NCBI GenBank assembly: GCA_039621445.1
Contig: CP154956.1
Location: 50,641,302-50,705,301, forward strand
DNA: 64,000 nucleotides
Direction of reading: 5' to 3'
DNA from: Euglena gracilis
Taxonomy: Eukaryota > Euglenida > Euglenophyceae > Euglenales
Positions 54,066 through 64,000 of this stretch are shown here, piece after piece. Made by a program: the position numbers and the translations under genes. The notes under the pieces are model-generated. The model did not search any database. It saw only the letters and a list, made by a program, of their open reading frames with translations, and was not told where the DNA came from. The stretch's first letter is position 1. Each line of letters starts with the position of its first letter.

Positions 54066-56809
54066 ATGCCTGCTACTGCACAGCCAGTGGAACTGGTCCT
54101 GAACATTCGGGGCCTGCGTACGTATTTGGAACGTGGCAGGCCTCGTTCGGGATGGGACCTGTTTTACGATGCCTTCGTGGCTCTCCAGGCTGGTGCCCAA
54201 GCAATAGTGGCACTGTGCTGCATGGTGCGGCTAAACCGCCGTACGCGTCGCACAGTGGAAGCGGTGCGGGAGGCCTACATGCGGTCTTCATCTCACCGTC
54301 CACGGTGGCTGGGACAGCTTGCCGCTGGTGCGTATGCTGTGTGGCGTACGCTGCATCGACAGGCCCAACCCCTCGAGGACCCCAGTGCGGCGGCCGAGAA
54401 CACCCCCAGCTTGCGGGCGCTGCAGCAGCTTCCACGTGCAATGCGGCGAACGCTACGGCACACCGGCATCGTCGGCCGTACTGAGGTGCCGGTTGCAGCC
54501 CGTGCAGCAGTGGCGGCGCGGGACATCCTGGCCTCCCTGCGGAACCACCAGGTTGTCCTCTGGCTGGACAACTTCTGCTGGCTACGCTGGGGAACGGACC
54601 CAGCCACACCGAACCTGAGCCAGAACCTCACCGCCTTTGGAACAGTGCAGATTACAAGTTGTACAGAGAGTCGTTCTCTTCAATTACAAACGTTAATGAG
54701 GGTACACCTGGCGGTGCTGTGAATAACCGAAATGTACTCATTTTTGCAATGAAAACGCCAAGGAAGCGTAAAACCGCTTGCTAACGCGAAGATATGCATT
54801 TTTTGATTACATCTAACTACAGTAACACATCTGAATCATTACAAAGAACACACATGTGTGTAGCTTGCACTGACGTCGCTTCCTGCAGCTGGAGAACCTG
54901 ATGCACCGCCAAGGCACGAGGACACGGTCCGTGACGTTCCCGGTGTCTCCAGGACATCCAGAGCTGAGTGACCTCATCGGCAACGTAGAAGTGGTGGCGT
55001 CCTCGTGTTGTACCGCGTCGCCGCTGCTGCACCAAGCCGTGGGTCGCATACGCCGGATGCAGCTCACCGAGACCAGCATTCGGGTGCCGCTGGATGTGGC
55101 GCGGACCGACATGCGGTCACTGCAGTGGCGTCCTCTGTCGCTGACCGAGCAGGTGGTGTCAGCCAACCTGGACCTGCTGCTGGTGTTGCAGACGGCAAGG
55201 TCACTGCAGCACCTCACGCGCCGCCAGACACCACTGCTGGTGGACGAGAACATCCACTACCGGTGCCTGCGGCTGCTGTACTCTGCATCAGCATCGCGGT
55301 ACTACGTGTCCCGCTACCTGGCCGAGGTTCCACTGCTGTACGGCATCTGGCACGCGTACAAGCACACCGTGACCATTGTGTACCGGGCGTTCTTCCCCGT
55401 GCTGGCCCACCTGGAGGTGTCCCCTGGTGACCACCACCTGACGTCCAGCCTGCGGAGCCACAGGAAGGTGCTGTACATGGAGAAGTTGTTCGCCAGCCTT
55501 CTGCTGTCCCGTGAGTCGGTCATGTCCCATTCTGAGTCGCTTATAGCACATGTGAAGCGGTTTTACGCTTCCTTTGCGCCTGACATGAAATTAACAGAAG
55601 TGTATCGGTTGCTACTTGCGCCTCAGCAGTCAGTTGACGACCAGAATGGATGACTGGACTCGCTCTGCAACAACAAGAGCTGAGCAACAGCAGCAACTCC
55701 GCTCGTACGCGTACCAGCTGCTGCAGGGGCTGTGGAACATCCTGGTGTTCTATGCCCCTGCCTTGCTGCACCTGGGCCACGAGGTCCGTCAGTGTACCTG
55801 GAGGGGGAGACCGGAGGACGAGGTGAAGGGTACCACCGCTCGGCTGGTGTTGCAGAAGTGCCTCCTGCTGATGATGCACCTGGAGCGCCTCATCAGCCCC
55901 GGAAGGCCGCCGTCGGAGTACCAGCGGACCATCTCCCTGGCCCTGCTGGGGTGGCAGGACTGGATGTCCCGGCTGCCTGGCTGCGTGTTCGTGGAGGAGG
56001 CCGGAGAGGCCATGCTGTCAAGGCTGTCCTCTGCCTGCAAGCGGAACCCCCACGTGACCAGCTTCGAGGGTACGCTGCACCTGTTCCTGAACCTCGGCGC
56101 CCACTACGGCGAGGCCCACCACAGCCGTGGCAGCCTCCGGAAGCAGCTCGTGCAGGAGATGGGCAGACGTCTGCGTGGCCTGGTGGGAAGCCCTGGTGAC
56201 CGTCCGTTTCCGAAGAGGGTGGACAGCACCACCGTGCGGTGGCTGGTGGACCCGGAGACCTACCCCAACTGGATGGCACCAGATGTGTTGCCTATGCGGA
56301 TCAGCACTGAGCAGCTGCTGCCCGTCTTGCGGCATTCCCTGCAGACGCTGGTCCGAGGACAACGTCTGGCAGCAGATGTCGAGGACTGGCTCAGGAGCAA
56401 CGTGGGCTGTGTGGATCCAGATCTGCTGCAGGAAAGAGAAGAGGCCATGGCCCCGTTCTTGGCACGCAGACGGACCAGAGCCAACGCAGCGGACAGTGTT
56501 CCTCATCAAGCAGATGAAGCGGAAAACCGCCTCCTTGAGCCAGATGAAGCGGAAGACCGCTTCAAGGACAACGAAACTGCGCTGGAGGAGGTGGAGGCCT
56601 CAGGCGTGGCGGGTGACATGGAGGAGGGTAGCAGCTTGTACGAGCCGCCGGAGTCCCTCTACGAGCCGCCCGGCGACTTGTCGGACGGCTACGTGTCCGT
56701 GGGGGCCTCCGACGGATTGGACTGGCTGGGATCACTGCAAGGCAGTGATGAATCCGACGCTTCGTCGGGCAGTGGTGTGTATCCAGCTTTAAATTGTTCC
56801 TATACATAA
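54066..56809 (+). CDS. Candidate transposase of element A, three exons, about 795 aa
   Basis: Exon 1, 54,066-54,644 (193 codons, phase 0), exon 2 from 54,889 to about 55,514, exon 3 from about 55,627 to stop at 56,809. The second intron's exact ends are uncertain. Each intron contains one element A palindrome (54,763 and 55,554). Visible conserved-looking blocks are VVLWLDNFCWLRWG and PNLSQNLTAFG (end of exon 1), LLVDENIHYRCLRLLY and LLYGIWHAYKHTV (exon 2), and a long helical exon 3. Asp residues in LDN and VDEN followed by a WHxYKH motif recall DDE-type transposase cores and DUF6589-like proteins; this is inference from motif style, not a verified match. Exon 3 ends in an acidic tail and itself contains two palindromes in frame. 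The start is the first Met of the open frame after the palindrome at 53,999. Confidence 0.6.
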
Positions 56810-57151
56810 GAATCAGGTTTCCTGATGTCATTGGGACACGATGGGTTGTCACGGCGGAAAACAAATCCATAAAACATAAACAAAAATAACAGAACCGCTG
56901 CTCGCAGAAAGCATGTAACAGACGAAAAGCAGATTTTTATTACCATGGTGCTATTTCGTTTGGGTAAGTAACTAAAAGCCTGGAGTGATTTGGAAACTCA
57001 AGTCAAATGCAAAAAATATGAGTGCCTTCTTGTTGGTTTGCTTGTTCAATTTCGGAAATAAATGATGACATTCCATTCATTTGTGTCTCTTTTCCAGCAT
57101 TTGTACACAAATGCGGCATATTTTACGCTTCTTCCGCACAGACCAGTTCCA

Positions 57152-59134
57152 ATGGCTCCCAAGAGGCTGGCGAAGGCGGACACCACGGGACAGTCGATCC
57201 CGAAGCTGCTGGAAGATGAGGAGATGTGGCCGCAGAGGGAACAGGGTTACATTTGTGGAGTGTTTTGGTGAATAAACAATTGGAAACCTTATCTGTGTCA
57301 CAATTACGTTGAATCCTTCTTCATTTGCAGGCATTTTCCATTTAACATGCAGGTCTGTTGATCAGTCACATACAAAATAATGTTAATTTCATATTGAAGC
57401 GTAAAAACGCTTCATTGATGGGTATTGCAGATTTTTTTTATTGAAATATAATTACTTTATCTGACCCTGCAGCCGGGCAGCTGGTCCTGGACGTTGACCT
57501 GAGCCGGGGGCAGGTCCGGCGGCCCCGGCAGGAGCACGTCAACGACCTCATCACCGAACTGAATAACAATCCACCGCAGGAGCTGGTGCTGACGGTGTGG
57601 CCGGAGAGAGGTGTCCACCAGCCCCCTCCATTCATATCGTGTTTGTCTATCCCGTGGTGCAAACCCCCTACTTTCAAATGGTTGCCAGATGTGAGTTGGT
57701 TTGCATTTTGAACACTGCAGAGTTGTTCATCTGTTTCTTCATATGGCATTTCCCTATTGTGTCGTATGGGACAATGGACGTTTTCTGAATGTGTTCCCCT
57801 CTTTGCAGCTACCGGCAAGTGGGTGATACTGAGTGGTCAACATCGATACCTGGCCGCGTCGGCCATCGCCGATGCAGCCATCTCGGACGGCCCCCCGGCC
57901 AAAAAAACGGCCCGGCCACCGCCAGCCTTCACAGAGAGGTTCCGGTGCAAGGTGGTGAAGGAGTACACCAGCATCGTCCAGCGCCAGCAGCTGGCCGGCA
58001 GGCTGCAGGCCATGGACGGCAACGTCATGGACATGACTCTGGCGGACCGCCTGCACTGGCTGCTGAAGGAGGACCAACACGACCGGGATCTTGCAGAAGC
58101 CGAAGGAGTGGACTACAACCCCACCAAGACGGAGCTGTTGAAGAACGTGTACAGCAAGACGGGTTGCCGGGAGACGGTGGACGGTGCCGTGGTGTGTTTT
58201 GTGATGGTGATGTTAATCAGCGATGCATGAATGCATATCTGATGCATGTGATGACATATGCAACACCTCTGCTTCAAATAAACTGTTCACAAAGGAAGCG
58301 TTTTTCCGCTTCATTGTGTTTTCTCTCGCCTTTTTTCGTCACAGCTGCAGTGGGTGAAGGCCATGATCCCGGTGACGGAGTGGGTGCTGCAGAGTGGACC
58401 GGAGGCTGTCGAGGTGGTGAAGAGGATGGAGGTGCGAGGTGGGGACCGGGTGGCCCCGGGTACATTCAAGTGCCTGGAGGCCATCTACCACCCGGACGAC
58501 TTCGCGGAGCTGGCCCAGGTGATGTTGGACGACAAGGCCAAGCCCACCAGCCAGAGGCTGACCCAGGCTACTTTTTTATCCTGTTGTTCAAAATAGATTT
58601 GGATTGACAATCTGTGCTATGAACCATAAAAATTGTGTTTTTGAAATACGAAGCGTAATGCCGCTTCATTCTTACATTCTTTGATTTTTTATGTTTGTTT
58701 GCTTTCTATTCAATAACAAAAAGTTGTCTGTAGTCAAGCAGGAGGCCTTCAGGCTGGTACGCCGAAGGACCTGGACATGGCTGCTGCAGCACCCGGAGCT
58801 GGATGCCGACGTTCTTCACCCATCAAGGAGTATGTGTTGTTTTGCCCCATGCAATCTCATTGCCTGACTGTGATGAATGCACTTTTCTCTGGGGCTGTCT
58901 ACCTTTACATATGTATAGATTCAAATGAAACAAATTATTGCTATCTGATGACCAGATGAAGCGGAAAAACGCTTCACTCACTCACATTCCCTTTTCTTTT
59001 TTACAGAGAACCTGGCCCAGGTGGCTGCGCTGGAGACCGCCCTGCAGCCGGAGCACATCAAGGTGCCGATGACCGGGGTGAAGTGGAGGTGGTCGCCGGA
59101 GGCCCCCTGTGCGGGGCCTAACTGCTTGACATAA
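57152..59134 (+). CDS. ParB/sulfiredoxin-box protein, six exons, 350 aa
   Basis: Exons 57,152-57,245, 57,473-57,610, 57,809-58,191, 58,345-58,566, 58,742-58,829 and 59,007-59,134 join with every phase consistent (total 1,053 nt). Intron 4 would use a GC donor (CCCAG/GCTACT). The N-terminal part has LVLDVDLSRGQVRRPRQEHV, NDLITEL, LVLTVW and then KWVILSGQHRYLAASAIAD. That is the ParB-N layout: a positional strand, a helix choosing sites, then the GxHR/GERR box. The rest is helix-rich, with LADRLHWLLKEDQHDRDLAE and AMIPVTEWVLQSG; a DNA-binding helix-turn-helix is possible but not proven. ParB-family proteins bind palindromic parS sites in bacteria, and the same fold occurs in sulfiredoxin and nucleases. 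Introns 1, 3, 4 and 5 each contain one palindrome. An alternative donor (CCCCT/GTGCGG near 59,110) would splice into the next gene. Confidence 0.75.
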
Positions 59135-59232
59135 ACAAACAATGTGGATGTTTCACCTCACTTGTTTATCCCTCCCTGTATGTGATGCATGACTGTGGAA
59201 TGCACACCCCTCTCCCATCCTGGTGTCACTGA

Positions 59233-61336
59233 ATGATAGCTGAGCCCCGGCATTGGCCCCCTGTCGAGGTGGTGCGCCGCGCGCCGCTGTGGGCCGACCC
59301 CCAGTACGAGGGCCTCAGGCAGCGGCTGCTGGGCCCGGTGATGGAGCCCGCCGTCAAGGTGGGGGGCATCTTCGGCACGCTGGACCTGCACGGGATGTCC
59401 CTGACCGGCCGTGTACCGTCGACCCCCGGGAAGCCCAAGAGGCCGGAGGAGGAGGTCAGCAGCACGCAGGAGATCTCCACACCCGGCAAGTCCACGGCCA
59501 AGCGCGCTGCCCAGCCCGAGGCCCCGAAGACCGGCCTCATCCACGTGGTGCCCATGCAGTCCACGGACAACGCCTGGCCCAACGACCTCCGCCTGTTGGA
59601 GCTGGGGGCAGTGGTGGTGGAGGTGGAGCCCCGGCAGGACCATGATGCTGCGGGGTACGCCGATGATCGCCGTGGGTGCGGAGATCGACCTGCGGGACCT
59701 CCATGGGCGGCTGTCGGCGATGATGGGGAGCGAGCGGACGGTCTTCCGCAAGGACATCCTGATGTGCTTCAATCCACCAACGCCGGACCTGGACTGGAAC
59801 TTCGGGCGGCGAACTTTGGCGGTGTTCACCACGGACAACAAGCATAGGAAGGTAAATTTTATGTTTCAGTTGTTTTGAAGCGGAAAAGCGCTTCCCAATG
59901 ATTTCGGATCTCGTTTTTTCATGTGTAATTTGTGGCATGCATATGAAAAGGTGCAACTGGGATTCCCTGTCTCTTCCGTTTGTTCCCCTCTCACGTAGGA
60001 CCCCGTAACGATCACCCTGCTGGGGATGCACCAGGGCCCGGGTGACACTTTCAGTACAACGTTGTTGGTGCTATTGCAAACAATGATTCAATCCGGTGTT
60101 TTTGGAATACGTGAAGGATCGCTTGTCGAGTTAAACACAGATGTTATGTTCCTTCATTTTGGTTTTGTTAATTTGCTTTTACTTTCAATGTTTCTGTCAT
60201 TTCATTGAGTGTCCCCCGGTGCACCCGATGTTGCCCATCTCGTCCCTGTGGAGGTGGTCTGGTGGTTCCTGCGGCGGCTAGAGGTGGCCACCGCCGACTG
60301 GGTGATGGTGATCAGCTCCTGGGCGGTGCTGACCGCCCAGCTGGCGGTGCGGGCGGGCAGCGCCATCAACCTGCTGTGGGGTGTGCCGACCCTGCAGGCG
60401 GGAGCCGCCGAGGCGCAGCAGCGCTGCCTGGACGACGTCAGCCGTGAGGTGAGGGTGGCCGACGGGCTGCCGCCCGTGGTCTGGGTTCAGGGTCGTCAGT
60501 GCTTCGTGTGCTGTCCCCCACCACAGAACTGTTTCGGTCATTCCATTTCAACGCCACTAATCACTGAGGCTGTCGTTTCATTCCTAGTTGTGCTTATTTT
60601 TTGACAATTCGAAAAAGGAAGCGTAAAAGCGCTTCATATGAGTTTTAACATTTTTTCTTGTGCTTACTGGATTTCATTTTGCCTCTGTCCTTTGCATTGA
60701 CTGCCCTGATGACAAGGACATCCACAGCAAGATCATGCACCAGCACGTCCTGAACGTCTCCGGCTTCATCCCGGAAGGGACAGAAGCGGCCGCCGCAGCG
60801 CCGACGCAGGGGGAGCCCCCGGCCAAGCCGGCCGGGCGGGACCAGAAGGAGTCCAAGTCCAAGGAGACCAAGGAGTCCCAGGACAAGCCCAAGGAGAAGG
60901 AGACCAAGGACAAACCGGAGAAGAAGACCAAGGACACGCCCAAGAAGGGCGCCCGCGGGAAGCAGTCCGCCTCCTCGCAGCAGCCGGCCAGGCACTCCTA
61001 CGAGTCTTCCCCCGAGCCGCCGGAGCCTCGCACATCCAGGGAGCGGTCTAATAGTTGTCCACGTTATGTTTCTGCTTTCTCAATTTGCACTTGTCAAATT
61101 GGTTCTAATTTACTTAATGTTGTTTCATGAAGCGTTTTTCCGCTTCCTTTAGTCAAATGAACTGATTTTTCTCTGATGGCATTCCTCTGTTAATGATGTT
61201 CCACTGTTATTCAACGCAATGTTATTTGACAAAGCCAGTCTCTGTGTTGCTTCCCTCCCGTTTGCGCCGCTCCCTGTTGTCGAGGAAACGGTCGGCGCTC
61301 GAGAACATCGAGGAGATGCTCGTGGATGACGAGTGA
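59233..61336 (+). CDS. Lysine-rich multi-exon gene downstream of the ParB-like gene
   Basis: Exons 59,233 (or 59,240)-59,851, 59,999-60,041, 60,210-60,505, 60,717-61,053 and 61,239-61,336 (stop). From 59,852 on, all phases agree. The first exon needs a frame change near 59,640: one frame gives LRLLELGAVVVEVEPRQD, the next gives MMLRGTPMIAVGAEIDLRDL then TVFRKDILMCFNPPTPDLDW. I see no function. The 60.2-kb exon is hydrophobic (DWVMVISSWAVLTAQLAVRA). The 60.7-kb exon is Lys/Glu-rich (KESKSKETKESQDKPKEKET), ending SALENIEEMLVDDE. Three of four introns carry one palindrome (59,877, 60,618, 61,129). It may be the 3' half of the ParB-like gene, with an intron of about 130 bp removing the 59,132 stop. 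Confidence 0.6.
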
Positions 61337-62580
61337 GCGGGCGGATGCGGCGGCCGCGGAGGCAGGCAGCGGGCGGCTGGTTCCACCAGGGACTGCATTC
61401 ACACTGGACCAGACCGTGCCCACACCCAGACCCAATCCACAACCATGCGCAGACTTTCGCCACGCCACAGGAGACCCATTTCGCCCTGTTCTTCCTTTGT
61501 GTTTGTCTTTGGCATGGCTGCGGATCTGGGGGCTATGGGGTTTGTTTCAGCTGTGACTCTGGTTTTGAGAATCAAAGATACAGATCAGATTCTGGATACT
61601 GTTTTACTGCTATGTGTCAGATGCATCTTCTCAGTTGTGTTTGATGATGCATTCAAGTTTGTTGTTGAGTTCAAATTAGGCTATATCTTTGAGCATGAAG
61701 TGCTTTCACTTTCGTCGGTGACATTCCTCTCAGTTTTGGATCACTGCACTATTACACGAATCGGAGAAATTTAGTCTTTTCATTTGAGGAAGCGTAAAAC
61801 CGCTTCATTGCCTTGTTGTCTGTTTTTTGCAGGTTTTCCCTCCTATCTCTCATGACGGCGGTGTACCTCAAGCGGGAACCGCAAGGGGGTTACAGGTCTG
61901 TATCGTTCTGTTTGTTCTTATTGTTGTCATTTGGTTCTGAGTACTATCTTTTATGGAACACATTTGTTAAACTGATTGTCAAATCCGACTGCTTAATGCG
62001 TAAGGTTTCTCTTACCCCTCCTGAATAGAAGCACAATTGTTTGCGCGCTTTGATTTGCACATTCTGTGTTGACTTCATTTACATTTGATTTATAACATAA
62101 TTTTTTCAAATTGTTATTGAAGCGTTATTACGCTTCCTTTTAGTATTCTGTAAATTTTCTATACTTTTGACTGCGAATGAGTAGGTCCTGCTTTTGTGTT
62201 GTGCATTTCAGTGACTTGTGCTGGATTTTGAAGCGGAACGTCACTGTTTCCGCTTCATGTTTTTTTTGTGTTTATTTTTTCCCCCTTTTCAGGGGGATTC
62301 GCCGCCAACCTCCTGTGCCGGCAGCCGTCACCAGGTGTGTTTTTCAACTTTCTTGCTTTATTCAAAAAATATGGAGGGTTTTCGTTACTTTCCACTTATT
62401 TTTAAAATTTTCATGCCCTTTTGGCTTGTTTTTGGACTTTCTAAAAGTTCGTTACTGCAAGCCAAACGCCCAGTCAGAAATGGCCTAAATTGGAACCTCT
62501 CCTAAAACTGTCAAAAAAAACCTGCCTTTTTTGGAAGCGTTTTTACGCTTCCTTTTTCGTTTCCAGGTGCTTAAATTTTG
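61337..62580 (+). promoter_or_regulatory. Element A 3' non-coding region
   Basis: About 1.2 kb after the last stop with palindromes at 61,789, 62,119, 62,230 and 62,534, a pyrimidine tract plus CAG at 62,278-62,294, and TACTGCAAGCCAAACG at 62,451-62,466. The last 400 bp are conserved in the deleted copy (20,280-20,677), including the 27-nt palindrome variant and the pyrimidine tract. It is likely needed in cis. Confidence 0.55.
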
Positions 62581-62604
62581 TGGGCAGTTTATGCCTCCTA
62601 AGCC
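62581..62604 (-). repeat. Right terminal inverted repeat of element A
   Basis: TGGGCAGTTTATGCCTCCTA then AGCC on the plus strand; perfect reverse complement of the left end. A three-mismatch version ends the deleted copy at 20,677. Confidence 0.92.
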
Positions 62605-62716
62605 AGGGTGTGATACCCCAAATGGCATTACCGGGGATTTTCTGTTTGGGCAAACATAAACTTTTTTTAACTCAGAACAACTACAGAATACATAGTTTGA
62701 CTCAATTTCAGGAATG

Positions 62717-63407
62717 TCACGCTTTCTTCATTTGACTGTTCTGTTGTTGATTTAATTCCGCGGTCCCAATGACTTTGGACGATTTTGCCACAGGGACGGG
62801 CCATACCGCAGCCAGGAATCGCTGGGCAGCGCCCACTGGGTCTGCTGGACGGGTGTCACAGAGGTGGGTGAGCAGCTGCTGGAGCAGCGTGGGTACCCTA
62901 GGAGAGCGATGGGGTGCTCCAGTGAGGGGGGTGGGGGGTCCCACCCACACCCCCCACCTCCAGGGGGGGGATGTGTGGGTCGGACCCCCCCTTATGTTCA
63001 AACAAAAAGTCCAAAATCAAGATTTCGGACACTTCCCCGCAAAAAAACCACCATTAATATGTGACAAAACTTCACTTCCCCAGCGCGACGCGCCAGGGAA
63101 ACCGTTTTCGGTTCGGGGGGGACCTGACTGCCCGGCCTTGGAGGGAGAGGGGGGGGCTGGACTGCCCCCCCCACAAAACCAACGCTCACTTAGTACCCTG
63201 CCCCCCGCCCCCCCCAGCAGGGTTGGCTCTTGGCGCCTCTGGGGGGCCCCCTCCCCAGGGGTGAGCCACGCCGCGGCCAACCGACATTGTCCTGCCCCAC
63301 AGTGCTGTGGCGAGGGGGGGGGCACACCGGTGGGCCTCCAGGTACGCCGGGGCGTCGGGTGCTGCGGGCGGCGGCGGCGAGGCCCCCCCGGAGGACGGGG
63401 CCGCCAT
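62717..63407 (-). CDS. DPY-30/RII-alpha-motif protein, two exons, 86 aa
   Basis: Exon 1 63,407-63,328 and exon 2 62,897-62,717 join in phase 2 with canonical GT and AG. Across the junction the protein reads PAYLEAHRVPTLLQQLLTHL then CDTRPADPVGAAQRFLAAVW. That matches the DPY-30 dimerisation motif (Y-L followed by VVP-LL--L, RP-DP, and a closing AA-L helix). DPY-30 itself is about 99 aa, so the size fits. Such proteins act in histone H3K4 methyltransferase complexes or in ciliary radial-spoke and PKA-like docking; which applies here is unknown. The start is the first Met of the GC-rich exon and is followed by a Ser/Pro-rich tail. The intron holds G/C homopolymers. The stop lies only about 110 bp from the right end of element A. 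Confidence 0.78.
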
Positions 63408-64000
63408 CACAGCCCCCCTGCGAGACCTGCGGCCTGGGGCTGGGCAGGCAGGCCCTCCCTGGCGCTCTTTGAACCCTTTGTTTGCGTGGGGGGGTGGGGG
63501 TGGGTGGGGGGGGGTGGTCGGGTTCCCAGAAAGGTGCAGCGCCATGCTCTCATGTGTGACGGCGGGATGGCCTGCCGGGCTTCCCCGACAAGCAGCCATC
63601 GACGGCACCGTTGGGGTGTGTGGTCCAGGCGGGATGGATCTCGCAGGAGGCGTTGTTGCTCGTTAGAAGCGCGAAACGGAATGTTCCCCCATTCCTCGCT
63701 GAACAGGAGAATGTGTACGTGTGTGTATGAGTGTGAGAATGTGCATTCGAACGTGTATGCGAATACGTTCAATCGCGCAAATTATTTTGTGTGAAACTGC
63801 CAGAAGGGCCTGGGAACAACAAATTTCCCCACGTTGTGCATGCACCGTGGGGGTAATTCGTTCCAAGAGGTGGCTCACGAGCACACTGGAACTTTGTTGA
63901 GGAGTGCCTGAAAAACACTAGAGAATAACAGAATATCAAGGTTCGGACCGAGCATTCCAGTAGTTCTCAGAGCATGTGACGGTACACAAAACACTGTTGG
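63408..64000. other. Upstream region of the DPY-30-like gene
   Basis: GC-rich to about 63,640, then more balanced sequence to the window end. A TGTGTGTATGAGTGTGAG tract is at 63,719-63,737. No further gene recognised; a promoter for the DPY-30-like gene should lie here but no motif is clear. Confidence 0.4.

Larger units (their letters stand above)
51794..62551. repeat. Dispersed 18-bp palindrome family GAAGCG-N6-CGCTTC
   Basis: Copies start at 51,794, 52,019, 52,393, 52,713, 53,027, 53,269, 53,626, 53,910, 53,999, 54,763, 55,554, 56,516, 56,546, 57,396, 58,295, 58,650, 58,958, 59,877, 60,618, 61,129, 61,789, 62,119, 62,230 (27-nt form) and 62,534. The 6-base arms are nearly invariant; the central six bases are mostly A/T with variable flanking G or T (GGAAAACC, GGTTTTCC, GTAAAAC). 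Flanks are usually T or A before and A/C-T after. Copies occur in both flanks, between genes and inside introns. Outside this element and its deleted copy I found none in the window. Confidence 0.93.
51650..62604 (+). mobile_element. Element A: 11-kb TIR element with ParB-like gene and dispersed palindromes
   Basis: Delimited by 24-bp perfect inverted repeats at 51,650-51,673 and 62,581-62,604. All genes inside read on the plus strand: a candidate transposase (54,066-56,809), a ParB/sulfiredoxin-box gene (57,152-59,134) and a lysine-rich gene (59,233-61,336). About 24 copies of an 18-bp palindrome are spread through it, and a second repeat (GACTG-N12-CAGTC) occurs in the 5' region. Host genes on both sides are on the opposite strand. 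A deleted relative at 19-20.7 kb confirms it is a repeated unit. No clear target-site duplication is seen. The architecture suggests a large cut-and-paste transposon; which superfamily is unknown. Confidence 0.85.

Noticed and set aside
51600-62640. Target-site duplication flanking element A
   Set aside because: Bases next to the terminal repeats (GAGGACCA and AGGGTGTG) do not match convincingly.

Overview
This window is nuclear DNA from a microbial eukaryote, most likely an alga or other protist. Coding exons are short, very GC-rich and separated by GT-AG introns, with a few apparent GC-AG ones. Non-coding DNA is AT-rich and full of long G/C homopolymers, microsatellites and interstitial TTAGGG-type telomere repeats. 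I cannot name the species from sequence alone.

Layout. Positions 1-16,990 hold no gene I recognise. They contain homopolymer-rich spacer, a short CCCTAA block, an AT microsatellite, hairpin duplications, a large imperfect palindrome and a CATGACCCATGATG tandem field. A degenerate TTAGGG array of about 2 kb (16,993-18,972) runs into a deleted copy of a transposon-like element (19,028-20,677). The recognisable host genes are all on the minus strand: a mitochondrial carrier resembling succinate/fumarate carriers (25,887 to 22,198), a large many-exon ankyrin-repeat gene (about 49,104 down to 29,231) that probably ends in a U-box (27,092-26,494), and a small DPY-30/RII-alpha-motif protein (63,407-62,717).

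Three palindrome-studded units stand out. Element A (51,650-62,604, about 11 kb) has 24-bp perfect terminal inverted repeats and about 24 dispersed copies of an 18-bp palindrome, GAAGCG-N6-CGCTTC. It carries a candidate transposase gene, a gene whose conceptual protein has a ParB/sulfiredoxin-like box (six exons, all splice phases consistent, 350 aa) and a lysine-rich multi-exon gene that may be continuous with the ParB-like one. Most of its introns contain exactly one palindrome. The copy at 19-20.7 kb keeps sequences matching the left and right flanks but none of the genes. Element B (43,710-46,555) has about 26-bp inverted ends and its own dispersed palindrome (GTTTACGG-N4-CCGTAAAC); it sits inside the ankyrin gene, presumably in an intron. 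Unit C (49,709-51,266) has arms of GAGGCTCTAGAGCCTC palindromes around a 71-bp tandem repeat.

The strongest candidate for something undescribed is element A: a large cut-and-paste-like element carrying a ParB-fold gene together with many copies of a parS-like palindrome. That the protein binds the palindromes is inference; the co-occurrence is directly visible.
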